NCBI RefSeq assembly: GCF_022343685.1
Contig: NZ_CP092123.1
Location: 186,001-250,000, forward strand
DNA length: 64,000 bases
DNA from: Marinobacterium sediminicola
GTDB lineage: Bacteria > Pseudomonadota > Gammaproteobacteria > Pseudomonadales > Balneatricaceae
Direction of reading: 5' to 3'
This document shows, in pieces, positions 47,281 to 55,746 of the stretch. Every line of letters starts with the position of its first letter. Positions within the stretch are counted from its first letter, which is position 1. Below the pieces are notes generated by a model, which had not been told where the DNA came from, searched no databases, and was given only the letters and a program-made list of their open reading frames with translations. The translations under genes and the position numbers were made by a program.

Positions 47281-49089
47281 ATGAGCGAGGGCCTGATGCC
47301 GTCTGCAACGGAAACAGAACTCAGTCTCAGTATTGATCAGCTGGATCATATACTGGGTCTGCAACAGACCATTTGCAGTTTGGTTGCATCTGGCGCGCCC
47401 TTTCTCGACGTGATCAATGAAACCTGTCGTATGGCAGAACAGCTGTTGCCCGGCTCGGTGGCCTCGTTCATGCGTCTGGACGACCAGTCGGGTTTGATGA
47501 ATGTCGTCGCGGCTCCGAGCGTTCCCGAAACCGGCCGTGAACGGCTGCAGGGGCTGCGCCCGGGACCTGCCAGCGGCTCCTGTGGCAATGCCGTGTATGG
47601 CAATGCACCCACCTTCGTATTCAATACCTTCGAGGACCCCCGCTGGACCGATCTTCGCGATCTGGCGGTGGATTTCAACCTGTGTTCCTGCTGGTCCATG
47701 CCGGTTCGAGATGAAGAGGGACGTGCGATCGGTTCCTTTGCGTTGTCCTCGTTCGAACACCGTCGTCCCTCGGGGTTTCATCGTCGCCTGCTGGAAGTGG
47801 GAGCCGCGCTGATTTCGATCGCGGTGCTCCGGCATGCCCAACATCAGCGCCTTGAAGCGGAGAAGGATGCACTGATCGAGCGGATGAAACAGGATGCGCT
47901 GACCGGACTGCCCAATGGGCAGAGTCTGGTGCAGGCATTGCGCCAGGTGCCGTCTTCATCCGTGTTGATCCTGCTGAATCTGAACAATCTGGGCCTGATC
48001 AATACCCGCTATGGTCTCAAGGCTGGCGACCACTTGTTACAGGCTTTCGGCCAGGAGCTGGCTCGTATCTCGGGACACGGCCGGGTGTTTCGCGGTAGCG
48101 CGGACGAGTTTGCCCTGCTCTACGATGAGCTTGAGCACCCGGAACAGGAGCTGGCACGTTTGCGGAAGCACTTTTTCAATGAGCCGGCCGAGCTGGAGGG
48201 AGCCAGTTTCTACCTGACCTTCAATGCCGGGGTCGCGCAGCAGGGCGAGGATCTGCTGCGTCGGTCCATGGTGGCACTCAAGCGTGCGCGGCTGAGGGGC
48301 AAGAACGCCACCCATGTCTATGACCCCGCGATTGATGAACCGGTCAAACAGCAGCAGGTCGATTACATCGGCTGGAGTGTGCGGCTGCACGAAGCGTTGC
48401 AGAACGGGGGAATCAGGGCCTGGTTTCAGGGCATCCGGGATAACCACGATGGTGTTATCCGCAAATGGGAGACGCTGGTTCGTCTGGAGCATGGCGGCGA
48501 GATCTTTGGCCCGGTGCAGTTTTTGCCTGTGGCTGAACTGACGGGCCTGATGCCGGTCATTACTCGCCAGATGGTTGAACAGGCGGTCAGCCTGCTGCAG
48601 CGGGTCGATGGCGAGGTGTCCGTCAACATTACGGAAACCGATCTGGAACTGGGCTACCTGCCCGATTTTCTCGAGCAGGAAACGCGTGCGCGGGGCGTGG
48701 ACCCGAAACGCCTGATTCTTGAGATACACGAGGGCGTCAGCAGTGGCAGCAAGCAGGCCTTCGTCGAACAGCTACAACAGCTCAAGCGCAGCGGTTATCA
48801 GCTGGCCATTGACGACTTCGGAACCGAGTATTCCAACTTCGAGCGCATTCTCGAACTGGAGATCGATATGATCAAGGTGGATGCGAAGTACATTCGTAAT
48901 ATCCATCTGGATCCGACCAGCTATGAAATCGTGCGGGCCATCGTCTTCTTTGCGCGCAATGCCGGTATCCGAACGGTCGCCGAGTTCGTCCACTGCAAAG
49001 AAGTGCAGGCCATCGTGGAATCACTGGGCATCGATGCCTCTCAGGGCTTCCTTTTCAGCGAGCCCGAGCCCTTTCCGAGCGGGCATTGA
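47281..49089 (+). CDS. GAF-GGDEF-EAL protein with degenerate GGDEF
   Basis: Encodes 602 residues. A GAF sensor (about 15-190, with VASFMRLDD and PGPASGSCGNAVYG) is followed by a GGDEF-like domain (about 205-345) whose active-site motif is SADEF rather than GGDEF, so cyclase activity is unlikely. The EAL domain (about 360-595) has ETL in place of EAL, but keeps the metal ligands VNIT, LEIHE, DDFGTEYS and KVDAKYI, and the glutamine in ASQGF. It may hydrolyse cyclic di-GMP or simply bind it. The start at 47281 has AGAGGG upstream. Transcribed alone. Confidence 0.87.
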   Translation: MSEGLMPSATETELSLSIDQLDHILGLQQTICSLVASGAPFLDVINETCRMAEQLLPGSVASFMRLDDQSGLMNVVAAPSVPETGRERLQGLRPGPASGSCGNAVYGNAPTFVFNTFEDPRWTDLRDLAVDFNLCSCWSMPVRDEEGRAIGSFALSSFEHRRPSGFHRRLLEVGAALISIAVLRHAQHQRLEAEKDALIERMKQDALTGLPNGQSLVQALRQVPSSSVLILLNLNNLGLINTRYGLKAGDHLLQAFGQELARISGHGRVFRGSADEFALLYDELEHPEQELARLRKHFFNEPAELEGASFYLTFNAGVAQQGEDLLRRSMVALKRARLRGKNATHVYDPAIDEPVKQQQVDYIGWSVRLHEALQNGGIRAWFQGIRDNHDGVIRKWETLVRLEHGGEIFGPVQFLPVAELTGLMPVITRQMVEQAVSLLQRVDGEVSVNITETDLELGYLPDFLEQETRARGVDPKRLILEIHEGVSSGSKQAFVEQLQQLKRSGYQLAIDDFGTEYSNFERILELEIDMIKVDAKYIRNIHLDPTSYEIVRAIVFFARNAGIRTVAEFVHCKEVQAIVESLGIDASQGFLFSEPEPFPSGH

Positions 49090-49119
49090 CCTCTCACCCT
49101 GTCCTGACCCGCTCAGGAT

Positions 49120-49716
49120 TCATTGATCATCGTAGTGAATGACTGACAGCAGCTGGATAGGGACCTCCAGCAACTCTTCCGGTCCATGCGGAATTTCGGC
49201 GTCGAATGAGAGTGCATCCCCTGGCCCCATATCATACAGATGGTTGCCGTGACGGTAGCGGATCTGTCCCTTCAATAGATAGATGAACTCCTGCCCCGGG
49301 TGGGAAAAGGTCGGAAACACTTCGCTGGCGTCATCCATCGTAATCAGGAAAGGCTCGTAACTCTTCTTCTTGCCGCGGTGATAGCTGAGCAACTGGTAGG
49401 TATGACCCTTCTCGGTACCCCGACGGACCACTTCCATACCTTCACCGGCTCGGGTCAGCTGGGCCGTACCTTCAGGACGGTCATAGTCGGTAAACAGTTG
49501 TGAAATCGGCAGGCCGATGGCGTCACAGAGTCGACTGAGGGTATCCAGGCTGGTGGATACCTGGGCATTCTCGATCTTGCTGACCATGCCCTGGCTGAGC
49601 CCGGCAATGCGGGCCACATCGGTAATCTTCAGCCCCTGTTCGGTACGTTTGCTTTTGACGCGCATGGCGATGTACTGCTCAAGGCGCAGTCGTGGACTTT
49701 CTTCTTCTTTTTTCAT
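49120..49716 (-). CDS. XRE-cupin transcriptional regulator
   Basis: Encodes 198 residues. An XRE helix-turn-helix (about 12-70: LKITDVARIAGLSQGMVSKIENAQ) is joined to a C-terminal cupin (about 110-195: FSHPGQEFIYLLKGQIRYRHG) that probably binds a small ligand. The start ATG 49716 is favoured because AAGGAG lies nine bases upstream; the frame is open further back. It is divergent from the purU-mgd operon with 251 bp between, so it is the natural candidate for local control of methylamine use, alongside the sigma-54 signals there. It is convergent with the GAF-EAL gene. Confidence 0.9.
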   Translation of the reverse strand: MKKEEESPRLRLEQYIAMRVKSKRTEQGLKITDVARIAGLSQGMVSKIENAQVSTSLDTLSRLCDAIGLPISQLFTDYDRPEGTAQLTRAGEGMEVVRRGTEKGHTYQLLSYHRGKKKSYEPFLITMDDASEVFPTFSHPGQEFIYLLKGQIRYRHGNHLYDMGPGDALSFDAEIPHGPEELLEVPIQLLSVIHYDDQ

Positions 49717-49743
49717 GCTCGAATGCTCCTTCATTGTGCAGAG

Positions 49744-49760
49744 TGGTCCGTGCTGGTGCG
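49744..49760. promoter_or_regulatory. weak NtrC-like site upstream of the purU-mgd promoter
   Basis: TGGTCC-N5-GGTGCG matches the NtrC consensus TGCACC-N5-GGTGCA at 9 of 12 fixed positions. It is about 175 bp upstream of the predicted sigma-54 start and could also serve the divergent regulator gene. Confidence 0.3.
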
Positions 49761-49902
49761 CCCTGAAGCTCAATAGCACGGCATCTGATCAAACTTCAGC
49801 TCAATCTTAGAATATTCCCTTCAAGAAAAAAACTTTCATCATTTCAGTAAAAACAGTCATTTAGAGCTGCGGTGAAATTTTTATTCTTCATATGTGCAAA
49901 GT

Positions 49903-49918
49903 TGGCAAAGCGTTTGCT
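49903..49918 (+). promoter_or_regulatory. sigma-54 promoter of the purU-mgd-gmaS-mgs operon
   Basis: TGGCAAAGCGTTTGCT has GG and GC elements exactly 10 bp apart and fits the -24/-12 consensus TGGCAC-N5-TTGCW with one deviation in the conserved part. The predicted start near 49929 lies 40 bp before purU. It closely resembles the sequence before the cupin-dmm operon. Confidence 0.75.
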
Positions 49919-49967
49919 TTTACCTAGGTGAAATAAATTTTCCCCATGAGAAATTTGGATCAAGGTC

Positions 49968-50840
49968 ATGGCTATCGAAACCCAACATGCACGCAAGTAC
50001 CGATTGACCGTCTCCTGCCCCGACAGGGTCGGCATTGTAGCCGCCGTCACCCAGTTCTTCGCCTCTCATAGTGGCTGGATCAGTGAGGCTCACCAGTTTG
50101 CCGATACCGAGAACTGCCAGTTCTTCATGCGCTATGAGGTGCTGGCGGACTCTCTGCCCTTTGGTCTCGAAGAGCTTAAAGCGAAATTCACGCCACTTGC
50201 CGACGCATTCGACATGCAGTGGCAGATTACCGATTCGGCAGCACGCAAGCGCGTGGTACTGATGGTATCAAAGGAAGCCCACGCATTGTCCGATCTTCTC
50301 TATCGCTGGCGCTCCGGCGAGATGAATATCGACATCCCCTGCGTGATCTCCAATCACGACGTGCTGCGCTCCTATGTGGAGTGGCATGGCATCCCCTTTG
50401 TGCATGTACCGGTCGACATGAGCAACAAGGAACCGCATTTCCAGGCGGTGCGTGAGCAGATCGCCGCGGCCGAAGCCGATGTCATCGTGCTCGCCAAATA
50501 CATGCAGATTATCCCGGAGGAGCTCTGTGAGCGTTATCCGGGCCGGATCATCAACATTCATCACAGCTTCCTGCCGTCCTTCATCGGAGCCCGCCCCTAC
50601 CACCAGGCGGCCGAGCGCGGGGTCAAGCAGATCGGGGCCACCTGCCATTACGTGACCGCTGAACTGGATGCCGGTCCGATCATCGAGCAGGACGTGCACC
50701 GGGTTACTCATCACAACACCACGGCGGACATGGTCCGTCTTGGCAAGGATGTGGAGAAGGCGGTGCTGGCACGCGGCCTGCGTTACCACATCGAAGATCG
50801 TGTGCTGATACACGGCAACAAAACCGTTGTTTTTGCCTAG
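49968..50840 (+). CDS. purU: formyltetrahydrofolate deformylase
   Basis: Encodes 290 residues. It hydrolyses 10-formyl-tetrahydrofolate to formate and tetrahydrofolate. The N-terminal ACT domain (RLTVSCPDRVGIVAAVTQF) is followed by the formyltransferase-like catalytic domain with INIHHSFLPSFIGARPYHQA and VTAELDAGPIIEQD, which hold the Asn, His and Asp triad. It is first in the N-methylglutamate operon, where it releases formate from the one-carbon units fed in by MgdABCD through FolD and so regenerates tetrahydrofolate. In methylotrophs purU often accompanies this pathway. The following gene starts 9 bp after its stop. Confidence 0.95.
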   Translation: MAIETQHARKYRLTVSCPDRVGIVAAVTQFFASHSGWISEAHQFADTENCQFFMRYEVLADSLPFGLEELKAKFTPLADAFDMQWQITDSAARKRVVLMVSKEAHALSDLLYRWRSGEMNIDIPCVISNHDVLRSYVEWHGIPFVHVPVDMSNKEPHFQAVREQIAAAEADVIVLAKYMQIIPEELCERYPGRIINIHHSFLPSFIGARPYHQAAERGVKQIGATCHYVTAELDAGPIIEQDVHRVTHHNTTADMVRLGKDVEKAVLARGLRYHIEDRVLIHGNKTVVFA

Positions 50841-50849
50841 GAGAATCCC

Positions 50850-52091
50850 ATGCCCTGGCGCCTGCTTAAATACGGCCTCAAGTCGTCTCACGACGAACCC
50901 CGGTTCTTTCCCGAGTCACGGCCGCTGAAATCCCACTACGACGTGGTGATCATCGGCGGCGGCGGGCACGGCATGGCCTGTGCCTATTACCTGGCCAAGG
51001 AACACGGCATCACCAACGTGGCGGTGCTGGAACAGGGGTATATCGGCGGCGGCAATACCGGCCGCAACACCACCATCGTGCGCTCCAACTACCTGACGCC
51101 GGAAGGGGTCAAGTTCTACGACACCAGCCTCAAGCTGTTCGAGGATCTGTCCGATGACTTCGACCTCAACATCTTCTACTCCACCCGGGGTCACTTCACC
51201 CTGGCGCACACCGACAGTGCCCTGCGCACCATGCGCTGGCGCGCCGAGGTGAATAAGCACCACGGCATCGATTCCGAGGTGGTGGACCGGGATTTCATCG
51301 CCAAAGAAGTGCCCTACATGGATCTGGACTGTGCCGGTCACAGCCCGGTCATGGGCGCGCTCTACCACGCGCCGGGTGCCGTGGCGCGTCATGATGCGGT
51401 GGCCTGGGGCTATGCCCGCGGTGCCTATAACCGTGGCGTGGAGATTCACCAGCGCACTCGGGTAACCGGCATCCGCACCCAGGGCGACAAGGTGACCGGT
51501 GTCGAAACCGATCGCGGTTTCGTCAGCTGTAACAAGGTGGTCTCCATGGTGGCCGGTTCCACGCCACGCATCACCTCGATGCTGGGGCTGGACACGCCGA
51601 TCGAGATCTTCCCGCTGCAGGCCTGCGTGTCCGAGCCGGTGAAACCCTTCATGGACACCATCGTCGTCTCCGGCAGCCTGCACGTTTACGTCAGCCAGTC
51701 GTCCCGTGGCGAGATGGTGATGGGGGCCTCGGTGGACCCTTCGGTGCTGCACTCCACCCGTTCCAGCTTCGATTTCGTTGAGGGACTGACCGACAAGATG
51801 ATCGATCTTTTCCCGTTCATGAGCCGCATGAAGGTGATGCGTCAGTGGGCGGGCATGAGCGACATCACCCCTGACTTCGCCCCGATCATGGGCAAGACGC
51901 CGATCGAAGGTTTCTACCTCGATGCCGGCTGGGGCACCTGGGGCTTCAAGGCCACGCCGGTGAGCGGCAAGACCATGGCCTGGACGCTGGCCAACGATCG
52001 CAACCATGAACTGATTGAACCCTTCCGTCTGTCCCGTTTCACCGACTTCGATCTGGTCGGCGAGAAGGGCGCAGCATCGGTCGGGCACTGA
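50850..52091 (+). CDS. mgdA: N-methylglutamate dehydrogenase subunit A (sarcosine oxidase beta-like)
   Basis: Encodes 413 residues of the DAO-type flavoprotein family. After an N-terminal arm of about 30 residues comes VVIIGGGGHGMACAYYLAKEH for FAD, then GGGNTGRNTTIVRSNYL, the block near the covalent flavin in heterotetrameric sarcosine oxidases. GWGTWGFKATPVSGKTMA closes the flavin fold. It oxidises the N-methyl group of N-methylglutamate. It is not a stand-alone sarcosine oxidase operon because gmaS and mgsABC follow directly. GGAGAATCCC precedes the start. Confidence 0.94.
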   Translation: MPWRLLKYGLKSSHDEPRFFPESRPLKSHYDVVIIGGGGHGMACAYYLAKEHGITNVAVLEQGYIGGGNTGRNTTIVRSNYLTPEGVKFYDTSLKLFEDLSDDFDLNIFYSTRGHFTLAHTDSALRTMRWRAEVNKHHGIDSEVVDRDFIAKEVPYMDLDCAGHSPVMGALYHAPGAVARHDAVAWGYARGAYNRGVEIHQRTRVTGIRTQGDKVTGVETDRGFVSCNKVVSMVAGSTPRITSMLGLDTPIEIFPLQACVSEPVKPFMDTIVVSGSLHVYVSQSSRGEMVMGASVDPSVLHSTRSSFDFVEGLTDKMIDLFPFMSRMKVMRQWAGMSDITPDFAPIMGKTPIEGFYLDAGWGTWGFKATPVSGKTMAWTLANDRNHELIEPFRLSRFTDFDLVGEKGAASVGH

Positions 52092-52101
52092 GGAAAGGGC
52101 G

Positions 52102-52368
52102 ATGAAAGTATTTGATTGTCCCGTCATCGGCCGTCGGCCGATCAGCGAATTCGACTATGTCGGCGAGGTTCGCAAGCCCCCGATGGATGCCGATGAGGCC
52201 AGCTGGGCTGCTTATGTGTTCAACCGGCAGGGCGCACCCGGCCTGCTGCGCGAGTGGTGGTATCACCGTCCGACCGGGCGCTGGTACGTGATGGAACGCG
52301 ACACCCTGAAGGATGAAGTGGTGCGGTTCATTGATCTGGAGGAGGTGCGTTATGACATCCCGGCTTGA
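52102..52368 (+). CDS. mgdB: N-methylglutamate dehydrogenase subunit B (sarcosine oxidase delta-like)
   Basis: Encodes 88 residues. The start (MKVFDCPVIGRRPISEFDY) and WYHRPTGRWYVMERDT follow the delta subunit of sarcosine oxidase. That subunit normally binds zinc with a CPYC-type pair and a later His-Cys pair. Here only Cys6 remains; the second cysteine of the pair is isoleucine and the late cysteine is absent, so zinc binding is probably lost. AGGAAAGGG precedes the start. It overlaps mgdC by 17 bp. Confidence 0.9.
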   Translation: MKVFDCPVIGRRPISEFDYVGEVRKPPMDADEASWAAYVFNRQGAPGLLREWWYHRPTGRWYVMERDTLKDEVVRFIDLEEVRYDIPA

Positions 52369-55261
52369 TCCCCAGCCGCTGGAGTGGCTTGACCGCTCCG
52401 AGACACGGAGCTTTGAATTCGAGGGCCAGCACTACATCGGGTTTGCCGGTGACAGCATCAGCTCGGCACTGTTGGCATCCGGCCAGACCCTGCTGGGCCG
52501 CAGTTTCAAGTATCACCGTCCCCGCGGTGCGGTGACGCTGGCCAACCATGACGTCAATGCGCTGTTCCAGAGCAGTGAAGAGCCGAACATCCGGGGTGAT
52601 GTCACGCCTCTGGCCGCCGGCATGCAACTGACGGCCTGTAACGTCAACGGCAGCCTGGCAAAGGACCGTGACCAGATCATCGGCAAGCTGTCCCGCTTCC
52701 TGCCGGTGGGCTTCTACTACAAAACGTTCCACAAGCCGAAGAAGTTCTTCCCCCTATGGGAACGGCTGATCCGCGAAAAAGCCGGTCTGGGGCGCATCGA
52801 TACCGGCTGGAGCGTACGTCGCAAGGCCAAGACCTATGGCTTCTGCGATCTGCTGGTGATCGGGGCCGGTGCGTCCGGCATGCAGGCCGCACTAAGCGCC
52901 GCCGAGCAGGGACTGGATGTGGTGCTGGTGGACGAGAACCCGCAGATCGGCGGCAGTCTGGACTATCAGCTGGTCAACGAAGCCTCTGCGGCTGTTGTGC
53001 GCGCCCGCCTCAAGCATGACGTGCAGAACCACACCAATATTCGTGTGCTGCCGGGTCATCTGGCCTGTGGCTGGTACACCGATCACTATGTGCCGCTGCT
53101 GGGGCCGGACGGCATCATCAAGATGCGCGCCCGTGCCGTGATCAGCGCGACGGGCGTGATGGAGCAGCCCGCGGTGTTTCGCAACAACGATCTGCCGGGC
53201 GTGATGATGGCCTCCGGCGCCCAGCGACTGGTCGCGCGTTATGCGGTTAAACCCGGTCAGCGGGCGGTGGTGCTGACCGCCAATAGCGAGGGCTACCGTG
53301 CGGCGCTGGATATGGTCAAGGCAGGGGTTGATGTGTCTGCCGTGATTGATATGGGCAGTCTGGCTGAAAGGGGTGTCTGGGCAGACGAGCTGAATGCTCT
53401 GAAAATTCCGGTTCTGGAGCGTCATACCGTTTACGAGGCTCAGGGCAAGGAACAGCTGAAGCGTGTCGTGGTGGCACCCTTCGATGGCGACAAGTGTGAC
53501 AGCCGTGATGCCCGGGAATTTGATGCCGACCTGCTGCTGATGAGCGTGGGCTGGGCACCGGCGGCACAGCTGTTGTATCAGGCCGGTGGTCGCCTGGCCT
53601 ACGATTCGACCCTGGAGCAGCTCCTGCCGCAGGAGCTGCCGAACGGGATCTTTGCCTGCGGTCGCCTGAACGGTGCCTTCACGCTGGAACAGCGGCTGGC
53701 AGACGGGGAGCGCGCCGGTGCAGAAGCCGCCGCCTTCCTCAAAGGCGAGCCCCTGATACCGGCACTGGCAGCCTGCCGCGATACTCAGGCGCATTCTCAC
53801 CCCTGGCCGATCGTCGATCATCCCAAGGGCAAGAACTTCGTCGACTTCGATGAGGATCTGCAGCTGAAGGATCTGGTCAATGCGGCGAAGGAAGGCTTCG
53901 ACAACATCGAGCTGATGAAGCGCTTCTCTACCGTCGGCATGGGGCCGAGCCAGGGCAAGCACGCCAACATGAACGGTATCCGCGTGCTGGCCGCCGTGAC
54001 CGGTCGCAGCATCGACCAGACCGGCTCGACCACGGCCCGCCCCATGTTCCACCCGGTACCGGTACAGGCGCTGGCCGGTCGTCGCTTCCGTCCGGAACGA
54101 CTGACGGCACTGCACCCGTGGCATCTGGATAACGGTGCCCAAATGATGGAAGCGGGTGTCTGGATGCGGCCTGAATTCTATGGCCGTCCTGAGGAACGTG
54201 CTCAGGCGATCCTGCGTGAAGTTCAGGCGGTGCGCACCGGTCTGGGTCTGATCGACGTGTCCACTCTGGGCAAGATCGAGGTCATGGGACCGGATGCCGG
54301 CAAGCTGCTGGACGGCACCTACACCATGCGCATGTCCAACATCAAGCTGGGCATGACCCGCTATGCGTTGATGGTGGATGACAGCGGCGTGATTGTGGAT
54401 GACGGCATTGTCGGACGCATCGCCGAGGATCGCTTCTACGTCACCGCAACGACCAGTCATGCCGATGCCACTTTCCGCACCCTGTCGCGCCATATCGTCG
54501 AGTGGGGGCTGGATGTACGTCTGGTCAACCGCACCGGCACGCTGGCGGCGATGAACCTGGCCGGACCTCACGCCCGCAAGCTGCTCAAGCCGCTGACCGA
54601 CATCGATCTGAGCGAAGACAACTTCCCCTATCTGGGCTTGCAGGAGGGCACTCTCTGCGGTGTGCCGGTCCGCCTGATCCGGGTCGGTTTCGTCGGTGAG
54701 CTGGGTTACGAGATCCACCTGCCGGTCGATGCGGCACTCCAGGTGTGGAACACGCTGATGGAGCAGGGCGCCGAATATGGTATCCGCCCCTTCGGTGTCG
54801 AAGCCCAGCGTGTGCTGCGACTGGAAAAGGGCCACATCATCGTTGGTCAGGACACCGACGGCCTGACCAACCCGTTCGAAGCCAACATGCCCTGGGCCGT
54901 ACCGCTCAAGACCAAGCCCTGGTTCACCGGCAAGCCGTCGCTGGCGCTGCTCAAGGAGCGCTGCCAGCGCAGTCTGCGCGGTTTCATGCTGCCTCAGGGG
55001 TACAGCGGTGAACTGCCGAAAGAGTGTCATCTGCTGATCGACAACGGCGACATCGCCGGTCGCATCACCAGTATCGCCTACAGCCCCTCGCTTGGTCGCT
55101 ACATCGGCCTAGCGATGGTGGACCAGCCGCTGGCCAGCAGCGAGCGCATGTTCCAGGTGCGGGTCGACAGCGGTGCGCTGGTGCCGCTTGAGCCTTGCAG
55201 CACTCCCTTCTATGACGCCGAAGGTGTGCGTCAGACCGTTGACCTGACGGAGGTGGCCTGA
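52352..55261 (+). CDS. mgdC: N-methylglutamate dehydrogenase subunit C (sarcosine oxidase alpha-like)
   Basis: Encodes 969 residues. Three parts are seen: an N-terminal ferredoxin-like (Fer2_4) region (about 20-110), an NAD/FAD domain starting LLVIGAGASGMQAALSAAE near residue 167, and a C-terminal aminomethyltransferase (GcvT-like) half from about 590 that hands the methylene group to tetrahydrofolate. The length matches sarcosine oxidase alpha. ATG 52352 has GGAGGAGG upstream and lies inside the end of mgdB. The tetrahydrofolate-binding domain explains why folD and purU are in this operon. Confidence 0.94.
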   Translation: MTSRLDPQPLEWLDRSETRSFEFEGQHYIGFAGDSISSALLASGQTLLGRSFKYHRPRGAVTLANHDVNALFQSSEEPNIRGDVTPLAAGMQLTACNVNGSLAKDRDQIIGKLSRFLPVGFYYKTFHKPKKFFPLWERLIREKAGLGRIDTGWSVRRKAKTYGFCDLLVIGAGASGMQAALSAAEQGLDVVLVDENPQIGGSLDYQLVNEASAAVVRARLKHDVQNHTNIRVLPGHLACGWYTDHYVPLLGPDGIIKMRARAVISATGVMEQPAVFRNNDLPGVMMASGAQRLVARYAVKPGQRAVVLTANSEGYRAALDMVKAGVDVSAVIDMGSLAERGVWADELNALKIPVLERHTVYEAQGKEQLKRVVVAPFDGDKCDSRDAREFDADLLLMSVGWAPAAQLLYQAGGRLAYDSTLEQLLPQELPNGIFACGRLNGAFTLEQRLADGERAGAEAAAFLKGEPLIPALAACRDTQAHSHPWPIVDHPKGKNFVDFDEDLQLKDLVNAAKEGFDNIELMKRFSTVGMGPSQGKHANMNGIRVLAAVTGRSIDQTGSTTARPMFHPVPVQALAGRRFRPERLTALHPWHLDNGAQMMEAGVWMRPEFYGRPEERAQAILREVQAVRTGLGLIDVSTLGKIEVMGPDAGKLLDGTYTMRMSNIKLGMTRYALMVDDSGVIVDDGIVGRIAEDRFYVTATTSHADATFRTLSRHIVEWGLDVRLVNRTGTLAAMNLAGPHARKLLKPLTDIDLSEDNFPYLGLQEGTLCGVPVRLIRVGFVGELGYEIHLPVDAALQVWNTLMEQGAEYGIRPFGVEAQRVLRLEKGHIIVGQDTDGLTNPFEANMPWAVPLKTKPWFTGKPSLALLKERCQRSLRGFMLPQGYSGELPKECHLLIDNGDIAGRITSIAYSPSLGRYIGLAMVDQPLASSERMFQVRVDSGALVPLEPCSTPFYDAEGVRQTVDLTEVA

Positions 55262-55746
55262 TGAGCACTCTGCGATTGAACGAAACCGAACGGGCCAGCT
55301 ATCTGCTGACCGGTCCCGCCAGCCGTGCCGCGCTGGCGGCCGCCGGCCTGCCGGTACCCGAACAGCTGCTGACCGCCGAGGAGCGTCCCGGCGCGCTGGT
55401 CGCGCGCACCGGACGCGACGAATACATGGCGATGCTCAAGGCCGGTCATCCGGCACCGCAGGACGAGTGGTGCTTCCGCCGCTATGACTGCGTGTTCGAG
55501 CTTGCCGGGCGAGGCTGGGTCGAGCTGATGACCCATCTGTGCCAGTACGACTTCCGCCAGCTGCAGCCGGGTGACTGGCTGATGACCTCCGCCGCCGGGG
55601 TCAGCTGCTGGCTGTACCACGAAATCGAAAGCGGAAACCTGCTGATCGGTGCTGATCCGGGCTACCGCCACTACCTCATCGAAACCTTCAGCGCGGTCCT
55701 TGATGACCTGAGCGCAACCCGAAATCCGACAGGAGGTGCATCATGA
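55261..55746 (+). CDS. mgdD: N-methylglutamate dehydrogenase subunit D (sarcosine oxidase gamma-like)
   Basis: Encodes 161 residues, the small gamma-type subunit. Family-like features include [15 protein letters not shown] near the start and [13 protein letters not shown] at the end. It is the least conserved subunit and is identified mainly by position, length and general pattern. It starts on the last base of the mgdC stop codon (ATGA) and overlaps gmaS by 4 bp. Confidence 0.88.
   Translation: MSTLRLNETERASYLLTGPASRAALAAAGLPVPEQLLTAEERPGALVARTGRDEYMAMLKAGHPAPQDEWCFRRYDCVFELAGRGWVELMTHLCQYDFRQLQPGDWLMTSAAGVSCWLYHEIESGNLLIGADPGYRHYLIETFSAVLDDLSATRNPTGGAS

Noticed and set aside
52892-55030. 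A 712-codon open frame on the minus strand opposite mgdC, and similar long antisense frames opposite the oxidoreductase (22314-24083), metE and mgdA.
   Set aside because: They are by-products of GC-rich codon use on the sense strand; their translations are Gln/His/Arg-rich, without family motifs, and the sense genes are unmistakable.
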